The notes beneath the pieces are model-generated. The model saw only the letters and a list, made by a program, of their open reading frames with translations. It had not been told where the DNA came from and ran no database searches. DNA of 64,000 nucleotides. It comes from Paramacrobiotus metropolitanus. Its lineage: Eukaryota > Tardigrada > Eutardigrada > Parachela > Macrobiotidae. The stretch covers positions 1,302,001-1,366,000 of the forward strand of contig NW_026570240.1 in assembly GCF_019649055.1 (NCBI RefSeq), given 5' to 3'. Position numbers and translations under genes: made by a program. Positions 10,601-26,922 of the stretch are shown here, in pieces. Every line of letters starts with the position of its first letter. Position 1 is the stretch's first letter.

Positions 10601-13600
10601 ACTCGTACATTCAATGTGCTGCATACATATCAAATAATGGTTCTGCTTCTACAAAACTCCATCTCACATCCACTTCTCGAATCTGCTTCCGGAATTATTA
10701 TGGCAACATTGCTCTCTACCTGGCATGGAGGTCTAGAAGGAAATAAGCCGCACGGTATGTGCCATTTCCTTTTGAATCCATTACCGGAAGTAATGAAAAT
10801 GATTCTCCCACGCCAGCGCATTTGCAAAGATGTGTCTTTTATAATTTGCATTGACATGATGCTAATGCATTATCGACTTCGCAAGTGTAACATTGCAATA
10901 TATTAATTGTATACCCAAAGTAATAACAAATTAACAGCCATCTCGGAAGCATCATACTCTGTATAGGTGCAATTGCATGCATGCATACCTGTCGAGCAAA
11001 AACCGCGCTATATAGTAGTACAGCATGAATACAGCACGCTTAACTGTACAAGGAACGAGCCAATACCAACGGTGTTAGCGTTAACAAAAGTGAATTCTGA
11101 GATTTATGCTTTTCAGGAATTCTGAGATTTATGTTTTTACTCGCTTTTAACATAAACTTTAAAATTCTTCATATAAAGGCGAAACGTAAAACTGCTAATA
11201 ATTTCTTGGGCAATAATGTACGGTGATAAATTCCTGCGAGGCCTGTCGCACGGCAGTTTTACTGTACCATAATCGACTGCCATATGCTCCCGTTTCCGTT
11301 GCCCGATATACCTAGTCAGTAGGATAAGTATATCTATATGTGATAACACTGCCAGAGACAGTTTTGGACCAGTGTCTCATATTTTATGTACCCACGATTC
11401 TGTCAAGTATGCGCGCTAGCAGACAAGCACAAGGGACAAGTGACATTATTAGATGCGTTAATGCCTAAACATCGTTAAAAATCAATCAAACTTGGTTTAT
11501 GAATGAACTCGGTTTGCTGCAGTCTTCCGCCAAGGAACAACCCCGTCTTCCTGACAACGAGAGCGTCCCGGGAAAATTGGTGTATGGCGTATTCTCAAGT
11601 GCTTGTAATATTAACCATCTGATTAATTTGGGTAAAAAACATGTAGATGAGATCCATTTAAACTTGCCTTTGGCAAGTGATTGTGCATCATAATTAAATT
11701 AGCCATACATTTATCGTTATTAAACTAGGTCAAACGAATTTCTGTGGAACAGGTTAGCAGCTGTTACTTAGCTGTATTATTTTATGATTATTAAGTATTA
11801 AACAAATAATACAAAACTCACAATTAGTGAAACTATAGCATACTTTCTCTTAAAAATGATAGGTTTGCGCGTATTTTCGGTTATACGAAGCCACGAAGCA
11901 TGCAAATATAAGGCAGCTCAGATCTAGATAACATGGTACTGAAACATAATAGCCGCTAAGAATTTTATATTATCCTAATTATTACGGAAAGAACGATGTG
12001 GAAAGAGTAATCTACTCCAACTGAGGCTGAAAATCTCCAATTTTGCCATTTTGATCAGTGCTACGCCTACGTATTAAGTGTAATGCAGCCGCGGATTCCA
12101 GTCGGATCCGCTTGAGTTGATGATCGCTAATTACTGTCAAAACCCTAACTTATTGTCTAGAGACTGCTCTGATACAGGAAGATTTTCTTTATAATTTAAC
12201 ACCAAGCATCGATGCTGCTGTATTCGGATAGTTAAGGGATAACAAAACGATTCGTGCAAAGCTTAATATTTTAGAATTAATCTTGAACATTTGTACATTT
12301 TCACGGTTCACATAAAGATGCGCTAGTAAGTTTCTAATCTTCCACTCAGGAAAAACTATGATGATCAATTTTGATAACATAATCATTATTACACTACTGG
12401 ATCGATGACAACTTGATTCTATCGAATAACCTGAAAATATACGGGTCACCATCGCATAAATTGAAAACATAATAGTATTTACGTTTCGAATCGGCTTTTT
12501 TGAGTACGAAATCACTACGAATTCCTTCAGTCAAAGGTTATGGTCTTAAAAAGAAAGATGTTGCACTGTGTTTCTTTCGTCAATTTTGAGAAAATCATGT
12601 AAAAATGTAATCACTGTACAGAAGAACACATTGAAATGTTAACAGGATACTTAAGCAATGAAACAACTCGTTTGATGAATTGCTTTCATCAAGAACCGGC
12701 TGTGCCATAGTGCCGGGTTCAATCGATAAGAGGAACTAACGGCAAAAACCGAGGCGCTCTTTTCTGGTGTACTTACCGAATTTGCCACTCTTTGAACACA
12801 ATCAGTGTCTGCTTACTTGTTTACGAATAATTAAACAGTACATGTACTGTGAATTCAAAACTTTTTATTAAGTGATGTCTAGCACAGACAGTCGTCTAGC
12901 ACTCATGGTTCTCATGATCAGTAAGTACAAAATGGAGGCGTGTATTCGTAGCAGAGTCTTCTGAATAATCAGTTTCCAGGATAGTAAATTTTCCATATTA
13001 TCTTGGGCGATGGCATTCCCAGTTTCAATTAATTCCACCCACAGCGCCAGCTCTGCATGGGTGGTGCCGAAGATCGCATTGCGGAAGCCTTTCAGTCAGT
13101 CGAAAAACGCAATTCACACGCTCTCTCCTACTGTAAACCGGTTGATTTGCATTGATATAGATTCATTTCTCACTGATTATATTCAAAAAATATTGGTCAA
13201 GATGTTGTGCACGATCATGATTATTTTTATGGTTTGCACAGCGATTGAATTACCCGAAAATTTGCCTGTAAATAATGATACTCATATATACAGCAGTATA
13301 ATGATTACTGCTTGATAACTGAAATGTACAGTACAATACACCCATCTAGACAATAATAATAATTATTACCCATCTACTGTACTTCTATAGATTTGTACAG
13401 TGATGCAAAGCTAAGCATTATAATAACAACAGAATGCGAAAAGCTTTACCAACGTGCAAGCAATTCGAAAAACTGCAATCAACTTATTTAAACCGTCAAT
13501 TTATTTAACAGTTTACCTATGTCATTGTTTAATTTAATGGTCGTAATGCTTGTCGATAGTTTTTGTATTTAATTCCACGACTTAGCCATGCTTTTCGTGT

Positions 13601-14492
13601 ACATATAGTACCGCATACATTTACTAAACATATTGGTAAGCGGTGTCTTCTTACAAAAAAAATGAAAAAGGATAATGATTATCACAAAAACGTAAGATAA
13701 AATATTAAGGGAATAGACTATTAAAGTAGTAACACTGTAACCGGAAGAGTATCCCGGGAATGTGATTATGTCATGATCACGAGCAGCTGGATTGTCTGGG
13801 CACGGTTTGTCTGTTGGTGCTCAGTGCTCATCCATTCTCGTGTGGCAGGGACTATACACTACATGCAGCATCTGTTATTCACATTTACACAGGGCGGCAT
13901 CAGTCCCGGTGATGTGTGAGAACGCTTTCGGATAGTGCTAATCTTACCGTGTGGGAACAGAAATGCTGCTGTTCAGGCGCGCGCGAAACAGCGGTATCTG
14001 TCTTGTTCAACAAATATTCCCTAACAGGGATTAATGGAGTTCCGTTTAGCGTATTCATAATATCACCAGCCGAACATACCGTCTTATTCATCATTTCTGA
14101 CAGTCGTCCTGCTCGTTAATGTGCTAATTCCTCTTTCTGGTTCCGTTTCACAGGGCATCCAATAAACACCCAGGCTCTAAGCTGCCGCGCACAATAACAC
14201 CCCTTCATCGTGCAGCGCCACGGCACATGCGTGTGCCGCCTTTCCTTAAGAAAGCAGTATTCCACTTGGTTACATTCCACTGATTTCCAGCAGCATGCAG
14301 CAATATCCCAGTGCGCACCATCACCTCGAATGTTGCTCACACTATACTGTACACGTCTTACTACGGACACAACGTAACTTGCCGTTGCACACGTTGTCGT
14401 GATGTCCCTCCAATGAGGATATATATCGCTAAAACGAGGATGGCGTGTGTGATTCGTTTGCCGACCAAAGGTACCCCTGTACGTCGTATCCC
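7613..14492. other. Gene-poor AT-rich intergenic stretch
   Basis: About 6.9 kb with no recognisable protein or RNA gene. The short open frames have no family motif and no clear splice sites. A TA microsatellite lies at 8301-8323, and a perfect 16-bp palindrome, ACAGTACATGTACTGT, near 12836-12851. The promoter of the acyltransferase gene should lie at the right end. Confidence 0.55.
8301..8323. repeat. (TA)n microsatellite
   Basis: An alternating TA run interrupted once by TTT, in intergenic DNA. Confidence 0.85.
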
Positions 14493-16668
14493 ATGACGTC
14501 GCCGACGCGGCCCGCACCGCAAGCGGTCAATCCGCCCTTGAAGCGCGTAGTGCATCCGTCCCAGCGGTCCATACTGCGGCTGGTGTGGCAGGAACTGTTG
14601 GGATTGTTTTTTGGCTTTGTCCTCCTCGTTCCCACGCTGCTGCTGCTGGTGATCCTGCTGCCCTGTCACTGTTTGCCGGATGGTGCCTTGATGTTTTTAT
14701 AGCGGCTTTTCTGCGTGATGCCTATCCGGGATTCAAACGATTATCGCCGCTTGACGCTATATGGCTAGGTAAGTTTAACGTATAAATAGCACACAAATCC
14801 AGTGTCATGCAGTATCTTTACTTTTAACATTGACAAAACACTGTAGTACCAAAATTAATATTAATATCGCTTTTGCAAAGTGGTAATTACGGATAGGTGT
14901 GTTTTGTAACGACTAAATTTTCCAGTACGCTTTTGTAACATTACACACTTCTTTCGTCAGCAGGAATATCCTGTATATTGGCTGTTTCTTTACTGCTTCC
15001 TTTACTGTATCTATATGGTTAAAGCAAATCACATTTGCTTGGTTGGTGATTTGCTTGGTAGCCTTTGTAAAAATATTAAAACACATCTGAACCAGCAGAA
15101 GTAGTAATCGGACCATGCTTTTCTAATTTGCTAGATCAAACTGATCCCAAAGCATCACCAGTGAGCGTCGCGCTATTAACAGTGCAGCATGGACTGTCCT
15201 TCCAGGAAATTAAAAACTTAATTATGGATCGCGTGATTCTGGCCAAGGATGATAATGACAACGTCATGTATCCACGTTTCATGCAGAAGATCATTAAGAT
15301 CGCCGGTGTCAATGCCTGGGTGTTTGACGGGATTTCGATGCCGGCAAGCACATTGTGCCCATTCCGGACGAGGTGTCGTCGTATGAACTGCTGCGGCCCT
15401 ACATGACCGAGTTATCCCGCACCGCCTTGCCGCTTAACCGACCACTATGGATGCTGCATGTTAAGGCCGATTTCGACACGTCGGAGGGCGATACGGTGTT
15501 ATTATTTCATTATCATCAGTCGCTAACGGATGGGATCTCCTTGGTGAAGATCCTGTGTCGATCGATTACCGACAAAACGCAGGATGTTTACCATATCAAA
15601 AGCCGATTTGGCGGCTTGAATTTCACAATAAACACCATCCGCTCGGTCGTCATGGCCAGTATATTCTTCTTTAACAAAATGATCTTTCGACCGCGTGCCG
15701 ACTGGAATAAAGTGCATAATCCCTTCTACGGCATCGGCGGAACGGTTGGCAGTCAGAATAAAGTGGCAGTGGCGGCGCCGAAAAAAGCGGAAATGTTCTG
15801 GTCAACACCATTGTCGCTGGATGTGATCGACAGGATATCGCTGGTAACGCGCAACGCTCTGCACAATGTTCTATTATCTTGCCTCAGTGGAGCTATTCGA
15901 TCGTCGCTTGTGGCCGATGGAGTCCATCGGGTTACTGCCATTCACGCTTCGATACCGGTGGATTTACGCAGACCGTTAGCGTCAGTGACGAACGCCATCG
16001 ATATGGGTGAAAATTGAAAAATATCTGCTTCGCAAAATTATTAACATGACACGCATCGTAAACTGAACCAGAAACATTTTGCTAGAACTATTAATATTCC
16101 GTAAAAATGTCATACTGTCTGTCACATTAGTACTGACTAATTATCCATTTTCAGGCAATCAATTTGTCTTGCTCAACCTAAAATTACCAACAGGTAAAAA
16201 ACAGCAGCAGCTCACAAAAAAGACTACATTACATTTTTATTGATGACATCAACTGTTACATTAGGAACAATTGGATCTATTCCTCGATTATGGAAGATTC
16301 GCCAAGAAGAAGATCAGATGAAAAACACTAGCAATACTACCTCCATGTACTGGATCATCCAGATTTTTGGCCATATATTTCCCATTGCGTTTGTGCGGAG
16401 TCTTGTGGCGCGTTCGGTCATCTCTTGCTGTACCATAGCTAATATACCAGGACCCGATGCTCAATTGTTTTTAGAGCAAAAACCTATTAAATCATTATTT
16501 TTTTGGCCTCCATCCATGACCTCTCGGAATTTGTTGTCGGTGACATTTTTTACATATGCGGAAAAATTGTACATGGCTATCGCCGCTGATCCTGATGTAT
16601 GTGATGCCAAAATTCTTGCCACAGAATTCTCTCGTCAGGTGATTACTGCAGTTTTTGAAACTACCTAA
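14493..16668 (+). CDS. WSD-type O-acyltransferase (wax ester synthase/DGAT family), frameshifted, pseudogene candidate
   Basis: This resembles the wax ester synthase/diacylglycerol acyltransferase family found in bacteria, plants and some invertebrates. Exons are 14493-14768, 15135-16006, 16155-16193 and 16265-16668. The N-terminus has a hydrophobic membrane segment (FGFVLLVPTLLLLVIL) and LSPLDAIWL. The middle has PLNRPLWMLHV and HYHQSLTDGISL. The C-terminal domain runs from MGNQFVLLNLKLPTG to the TAA. Two things look broken. Near 15320-15335 the frame must shift by one base to join AWVFD to DFDAGKHIVPIPDE. In exon 1, near 14650-14700, the membrane segment and the frame encoding DAYPGFKRLSPLDAIWL are also different frames. 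The acyltransferase motif HHxxxDG reads HQSLTDG, so the second, catalytic His is Gln. Introns and C-terminus are intact, so decay is recent or the assembly has errors. Family call firm; activity doubtful. Confidence 0.8.
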
Positions 16669-16809
16669 TAATTTGGAGCGATTAACGATACGCAGAATAA
16701 TTCTGTTGACATAAATTACATAGAACAGAAACTATTGTCAACAGAATATTGTCAACATGTTGAGAGATTTTATGAAGTCTGATTGAAGCTTGAAAAGACT
16801 GACCATTCA

Positions 16810-16815
16810 AATAAA
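16810..16815 (+). promoter_or_regulatory. Poly(A) signal AATAAA of the WSD-type gene
   Basis: AATAAA lies about 140 bases after the acyltransferase stop codon and before the first exon of the coiled-coil gene. Confidence 0.5.
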
Positions 16816-16878
16816 TCATTAAGATATATTATAAGTCATTCCTTTAGCCTGTTTGGCGTATACGGTCTGTAATTGCAG

Positions 16879-18198
16879 ATAAAAGAATTATCTGAACTAT
16901 TAGCCAACAGACGTGCTCCAGGAGAAATTAAACGGCGCCATTCGGAAAGCCGCGAGCCTCCTCAAGTGGTAAGTGACCTTTGAACTTCAAGTGCTCCTCC
17001 TCAGTTCTTGAGGCGAACGCCCCTGCATTTGGTAAACCATCTATATGGACTATCTGTGTATTGGATTGTTACGCCTACCGATAATTTCTGCAGCTATACG
17101 ATATTTAATAGCTAAATCGGCAACGTTTTTTGAATAGCGCTTGATAACCGTTGGTTTTTGCAGCTGCGAACCAGAATTCTCGAAGTGCAACGTGCGCTTC
17201 TCGAAGCACAGCTAGCGATATCCACCGCATCCGTCCAAGACAAAGCCAAGAGCGATGAGCTCATTGACCAAACCAACAGAGTGGAAGCGCTGAAGGAGGA
17301 GCTCATGGAAATGATCTCGATGGCCCGCCGAAGGAAGAGCGTTGTTCAGGGCGTCTCCATGGATTTTGAAGTAAGATTTGTGGACACACGTCACAGCTGG
17401 ATCAACAAATTAATAGGCTTGTCGTATGCTTTGAAAGAATGGGATTGCGCGGAATTAAATAGCTTTTTACTTGCAACACCTATTCGTTACACACTTCATT
17501 ATTTTTTCTCGCAAAAATTGCAAGATGGAATAGCGCTTATTAAGTGTATCTCGAGGGCAAACACGTAGGTAGTTAGTCCATTACATCATACTCTTAAGCA
17601 CCGTACATAATTTCTGAAGTGTCATGAAGCCAGTTAACCATTTCAGATTCGCTAATGCTTTGAATGTTAATTTTCACGCTTCGTTTGGCGCAGTGCAAAA
17701 CACTGGCAAATCCATTTTATAACCAATTACACCTTCCTCTGGGAAGTGCAAAACACTTAATATGGCTTTTTCCACCTGTCACTTGATAGCCATCCATTAT
17801 TCAGTTTATAAACAGTGGTGTCATTTAACCACCGTCGGTAATCTTGCAGGAAGATGAAGATATGCTCAACGAGATCCGCTCAGGCATGACATCGCCGCGC
17901 AGACGAGCCAGCTCAGTCAGTTCGGTCGAAAGTGTCCGCGTGTTCGCCGTGACCCCCACTCGTCTTTCGGGAGATGCCCGTGAATCCATCGCCACAAGCG
18001 TGTCGCGTTCCAGAACATACAGCAATATGTCCGAAACCACATCGTCCCGAGCGCCAACCAAGGTGAGCACTATTTCCCGTTACGCTCCACCATAGCAGTT
18101 AATACCGGCGTTTTTCATTTCTTTCGCAGAAAGTCTCTCATACGGTGATTTATGTTTCGCCCGACAGTGAATCAAACGACTCAGCTCAAATCCCGTGA
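16879..18198 (+). CDS. Coiled-coil protein of unknown identity, 5' end not found
   Basis: Four exons join in frame, every intron in phase 0: 16879-16968, 17164-17370, 17850-18062 and 18130-18198 (TGA). Together they encode about 192 residues. Exon 1 begins after a TTGCAG acceptor and has no Met; an in-frame stop lies just upstream, so an earlier exon must carry the start. Exons 1-2 predict a charged helix, including ILEVQRALLEAQLAIS and RVEALKEELMEMISMARRR, which suggests a coiled coil. Exon 3 is acidic, then rich in Ser/Arg/Thr (SPRRRASSVSSVESV), likely disordered and phosphorylated. The C-terminus is VIYVSPDSESNDSAQIP. I do not recognise the family. Its 3' end faces the 3' end of GDP-fucose synthase about 260 bases away. 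Confidence 0.65.
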
Positions 18199-18455
18199 AA
18201 AGCCATATTCAGTATTTTCTGTACTATAAAATTTTAAAAAAATGGAATGTTTATCGACTCACATTAAACATGTTGTACACTTTCAGTATTTTGTATTAAA
18301 AACACCAATCAAGTTATAACAAAAATTAGTCAGAAAGATCACAAAACTGGTTAGCCACCGGCACTAGCACTGGACGTCGAAATCAAAGCCCCTCACGCTC
18401 AGCTAAGCAATTCCACAATAACGACAATTCCCAGGTCTTCCCGTTCTCCTTCTCT

Positions 18456-21365
<2,910 letters not shown>

Positions 21366-24256
21366 TTAAATAAGCACCAGTACTGCAGCTGAAACAAAAC
21401 ATATTAAACATCATGTATCGCCTATCGACTCTGAAAAAATAATAGACCAGGCCACGTTTGTCACCATCTGTGTTGGCTGCTTTCAGTTACAATCTCAACC
21501 TTCTCCCCATGGCGGCAGGCTGAATGACACAAAAGACCGGCCCCTGTTTGTTTCTACTTTCTACCATTATCTAGAGTATGCAAAGGTCATGTACACTGGA
21601 ATACGCAGTACGATCACAGCTGCACATGCATTCAGCACAGCTCAGGCTGAATGATCTTGGAGACTGAATGTCGCCACAATAAAATCATAAAAAAGTGACG
21701 CAAGAAAGTAGAATTTACAACGATAAGTGAACACAAAATACTACCGCAATAACTTTACTATGATGCTCGGCTGAGTAAAATTTACGATACTCAAAAAGTA
21801 TTGAATGTACCCAAAAACGTGGTTTCCTTACATATAAAACTGATTGTTAGAATATCAACTTGTTCCGTCGAATGCTGGAATTGAGTAAATATTGGACAGA
21901 TCCGAGATTTCTCGAATTTACACGCAAAAATGGTACCACCATACTTACTGCAAATCGACGGATATACAGAATCCATGGGTGTGGTACAATATCGCAAACA
22001 GGCTGTTTGATACACATATTAATATACGGTACTTGTGCAGTAATATTGTATCAATTCACATGCAGCTCGTGAAAAATTAGCAGCTATCTGAAGGCGAGAA
22101 CGAGCTCCCTACTGTCAAATTCTATCATGATCATAGGAAAATCTCTCGTTTCGCGCACATGAGTTTCGCTCGGCAGCTTGCACGCACTTACTGTCTGTGA
22201 CGAGGGATAAAATTGTTTACCGGCATACCTCTGGGTGAAAAGCAAAGAGGAAAACTTTGTTTTATTGAAATAACGGAATGTTTAATCGTTCTATAGGCAC
22301 GCAATGATATTGCATGTTGATATTACATATCATTAATTGGTTACAGAACTACATCACCATTCGCATAATCATAAAGCTAGAATTAAAGGAAACAGGGGTA
22401 CTAGTATTACCAGGGGATGCTTTGGCATTACTGCTTACAAATGCAACTGTACAAAAAATAAGACGAGTAAATCGAAGTGCATGACCGGCAGCTGTGAATC
22501 TCGTGTCCCGGCATTCCGTAATGCAAGACAGGTATAAAGCATCCACAAACCACAATCTTATTTTATTTCTTCAAATATGTAGTGTTTTGTAGTCTGCACG
22601 AAATTTTTAAAGAAATCTTGCATATTTTAAATAAGCAGTCAGTTTAAATAAACGTTTATTCAAACACGGCAAAGATTTCTTTTGTGTTAAATCAACACCT
22701 AAAACAGAGTTAGCCAGGTTGTAAACATTCAATTCAACGGCGATTCCGACTTTTTATTGCCGAAACGTGACACAATAACAAATTTATTGTTGTTGTGATG
22801 CAGTTTATATTTACTGACTTCGTTTGGTACGCAAGCACAGCAACACAACATTTTGCAAAGCGGAGTAGTAATAATTACAGTAGATATGTAATAAAAGCAA
22901 CGCAAATTAAAGAAGTAAATATAGACACCTTATATGTATTATATAAGTAGTAGCGGAAAAACTATGTGGTTTACTTTTTGTTTTCAAGTACCAGCCATGT
23001 GTACAAATCTATTGTCTTTATCTCAAATTATTCTTCAGGTTTTGTGAAATTCATTTGTGCTTTTGTGATTGGGGAATTCTTTTTTCTTTTCATAGTTTGT
23101 CGGTATCGTCGTCTATGGTTATATGGCTATATATTCATATTGTACGTTTAATGTGAGCAATTCTGTATTTTGTATAGTATCACGTCTGTTTGCATGGGTG
23201 TGTTTTCCACTGCAAGCATACAGTCAGCATTTAGGCCGTTCAGCTATCGGTAAAATTGCATCCGCTCAGGATTGCCGGTTTGCACCTGCTGCTGCTGGTT
23301 ATTGATTGAATCCCAGTTCTCCACTCTCGCTTCACGAGGTCGCTGGCAAGTCTGTACAGAGTTAACTAACCACACTCAGCTGTAGAGCAAGGATTAGACT
23401 CTGCGTAAATCGGATCCGTAAGGCCGCATTCCTGGCCAAGGATAACGCAGGAGAAGATGCCGGGACCGACACTCGCCATCAGCATAAACGTATAACTGCG
23501 TAATATATAAACACAGCTTTGTTGTACTTCTATGCCTACGGTTTCCAGCACCGTGATGTGCGCAACCTTTAAGTAAGTAGCTGCCAGTTTGCACTGCTTT
23601 GTGGCTGAACTGGAGCTGCAGGATGCTCTGTATAAAGCTAGAAGGCTTGAGGGAACGGCGCGCACAAGCTGTAGATCTCTTCCAGAGCACTAATGCTTTA
23701 GAAAACACCATCAGAACCTAGTTATCGCATTATATTGATGAATGCCGTATGTGTCTCATCAGTTCATCCACGACAGCATACAGTATATGCATGTGCAGCG
23801 CCGGATGACACAGTTCCCTACAATTTCCGAGTTTGGTCAATACTATCTGGTCTGATTGCGAAGACTTATAATCGCGAGATCCAAGGAACTTGTCAAAATG
23901 AGTTTTTAGAATACAAGCACTGTATACTGGCAATTTCTACGGTACATTTCTAACGGAAATTCGCCAGACAGACTATTTATTACGCGCACTGCGCTGAAGG
24001 TGGCGCAGATATCCATTTTTTGTGTTCCCGAGTTGACACTTCAAGAAAACGGTAATAAGCTCTATGCCTTCGTTCGTCATCGGTTAAAATGATTCGTAAC
24101 AACGTTAATGCAGCATATGAAGTAAGCACAGGAACAATAGGATGTAAGAACATAGGAGGATAACACTTGCTAGTATAATCCATTAGAGAGGCTAACTACT
24201 GATATTGTTTTCGGTGTGTGCTTACGTATATCAAAATGTTTTTATTATAATTACAG

Positions 24257-24355
24257 ACATTTCAGCCGCAGCCCAGTATTTATTAGCTTCGAAGATTGTT
24301 TCTCGGCGCTGCCGGGAACTGAAATTTCCGTATCCTTCAAGAACCGGTTTAAATA
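24257..24355 (+). other. Orphan exon candidate
   Basis: This segment is bounded by a good acceptor (TTATAATTACAG) and a strong donor (GTAAGTATG). It is open in two plus frames; the more protein-like frame reads HFSRSPVFISFEDCFSALPG and continues to the donor. No partner exon was found nearby and no family is recognised. It may be a chance match. Confidence 0.2.
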
Positions 24356-26922
24356 GTAAGTATGCGGTAATTATCACATTAATTTTAGTTTAATTTCCAA
24401 AGTACTGAACATGCGTTTCACTAAAGTTAAAGTAAGTAATTCCACAATTTTTTCTCGTTACGCAGCTTATTGTAAGTAATAAATAACGGGACATTAATTA
24501 GAAAACGCGATATTATTGGCTGCTATAGCAAATTTATTGCGCACATATCCAGCTATTAATCTTTGAACATAATTTTCCTTTCGACTCCAAAATCAGCTCC
24601 GTTCAGGTGCCAGTAAAGTAAAAGCAAATTGTTATTTTCAATACCACTATTTCCATTCTTAACTTTCTTCATGAAAGTGTCGTTATTTCTTCATGCTCGA
24701 ACAAATAAAGCGAACACACGAGCTGAAACTCAGTAAAATTTTTGAATACTGTTTATCGGAAGTGACTAAACAACAAACGTTCCACCGTTCTCTAATCATA
24801 TTATGCTATTAGTCGCAAAGAATTTTATCTTTGAAGTTTCCGTTACAATAATTATTTTAATTACTCACATTATTATTGCGAATGAAATGGTCAATCAAAC
24901 TCAGTTGCGGGTTTGGCTATAGGTAGAATCTGTCTATTTGCTTATGAGTTGTGATAGTTAACACTTGACAAACCGGCTGCTCCAAAAACGTAGGATCTAT
25001 GGTTTCAATACAACTTGAGAACGTGAGTACAAAGTATATTACGAGTACTAACCATAAGTGAAAATTAAATTAAGAGTTTCACCTTATCATTTGTTACCAC
25101 TTAAAACCCGATACCCGAGAATTTCACACTAAGTATATTTTCGGTGAAATAAAACGGATGGTAGTTGAGGATGGATCTGTAAAGCAAGAACAAGTAGACT
25201 CGTATATTGAATTGACGACGTGAATTACTGAATACTTCTCTTATGCCCTCAAGTTTAACATTATGCCGACAGAAGTTATAGTTGAGCTTCGATATTATTA
25301 TTTGCAATGCTCGATCGTAAGAGAATTAATACTGTACTATAATTTTTATTTGCTTTTAGCAGATACTTGAATAATAATACTCTTTAGCGGAAGAACCGGT
25401 GTTCTCAAATTGCGACGACTTCTTAGAAAATTTGCTTCTTCGAAATGATAATTCTTAATAAACAAGCTGCCGACACATCCGCTCCGCAGGATGAGCAGCT
25501 CATATAATAAGCGCGAACCGCCTGGAAATTGTACCATATAATTAAAGCGCCTAAACTGCTATTCTATCCCAAAGAGACTGCAGGTTGGTTGTGAGAATTC
25601 ATCAATTCCAGTTAGCGCGGAGCCCACCGGCGGCTCTGTGCTTACGGATGTGCTTTTTTGGTTGATGGTTTGTGTACGCTGTACGTAGGAACATCGATCG
25701 GGTAGATCCTGGGATTACTTAACAGATATGATGCAGATCTATGCACGGCTCGACTTTCAGTATCTCGAGTGCTACTGTAACACATTGTGCATGTTTACGT
25801 TACCGCTAGTGCTAATTCCAAACCCAAATAAGTACTTCAGTACGTATACCATACATGTGGAAGGAACACTTCATGGTCTACCGTAACCGTATTACATAGC
25901 CTACAGTACATCGCAGTTGTTACACGTGAACTGCGTTGTGCTGTGGGATCGATGCTATACGCTCCATGGAGGAACCTTTAATTTATTCCTATTCCTACTT
26001 CAAGTGCAGACAGTAGACAACCTGGTTAACGAGACCTCCATGTCTGGTCGGTCCGTTGCATGCGATCGTCCTGGACGAACATGGTTGCATAAACCTTTCC
26101 GCGCCAGTAATACTTGTACAAATCCACATATATCGTATAGCATCGCGTGCAAACAAAGCTGGAAAACCTTTGAAATTTTTTTACGTAAATGCATGATGAA
26201 TGCATCCATAATGGTCCCATGCTAGAACAGCAGGAAATGCACATGATCATACCATACTGGTATATTTTGCATTTCATAAAATATGAGCCGAGCATATTGT
26301 TTTTTGACTTTGCAGATTTACAGAAAATAGAAGCCAGCAAGAGCGGTACAACACAGGGTTAAATTTAAAGGTCAGTTCAGAGTTATTTCAGAATCGCTTT
26401 GAACGAACCAAATATGTATGCAAACAGAAGCTTACCCTGATTTTAGTGCAAATGAAATAAATAAATACTCAAATAAAACAGCTTGTGAAAAAACATAAGC
26501 TACTCTAGACGTTAGTTAAAGGCCAGAATTCGGACACATCCGTTCTCCTATAGCGGTACTTACATGTTCAACTAATTAAAGTTTTTGTGTTTTCCTCGGG
26601 ATATGCTATTGGCACACTTTTTAATAACGCACTACTCCACGCGGTCAAAGCATCTGCCAAGCAATTTGTATAAATATAACTATTTGGAAGTGTTGGTCTC
26701 CTGCAGGGCGACCCTTTTTGTTGTTCTCCTGCGGTACCACGCTACCTGTCGCTCCACTGTGTGATTTTGATAGTAACAACTGTTGATAAAGTATGGTACA
26801 AATTACTGTTGGTTGTATTATTTTTATAATGATTTCTTTATCTTGGCTCTTTAACTTTGTGCTAATATTTTGTGCATTTTAGTAATTAGTAACCTTTGGT
26901 AATACAAAGTAATTGTATCTGT

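Noticed and set aside
14116-14669. Several overlapping frames on both strands upstream of the acyltransferase.
   Set aside because: They overlap one another in a GC-richer patch and share no motif with known proteins; most are shadows of the first acyltransferase exon or its 5' UTR.
14660-14710. A short intron (38-54 bp) that could remove the first acyltransferase frame break.
   Set aside because: The 54-bp version gives the wrong phase, and the 38-bp version is shorter than any other intron seen here.
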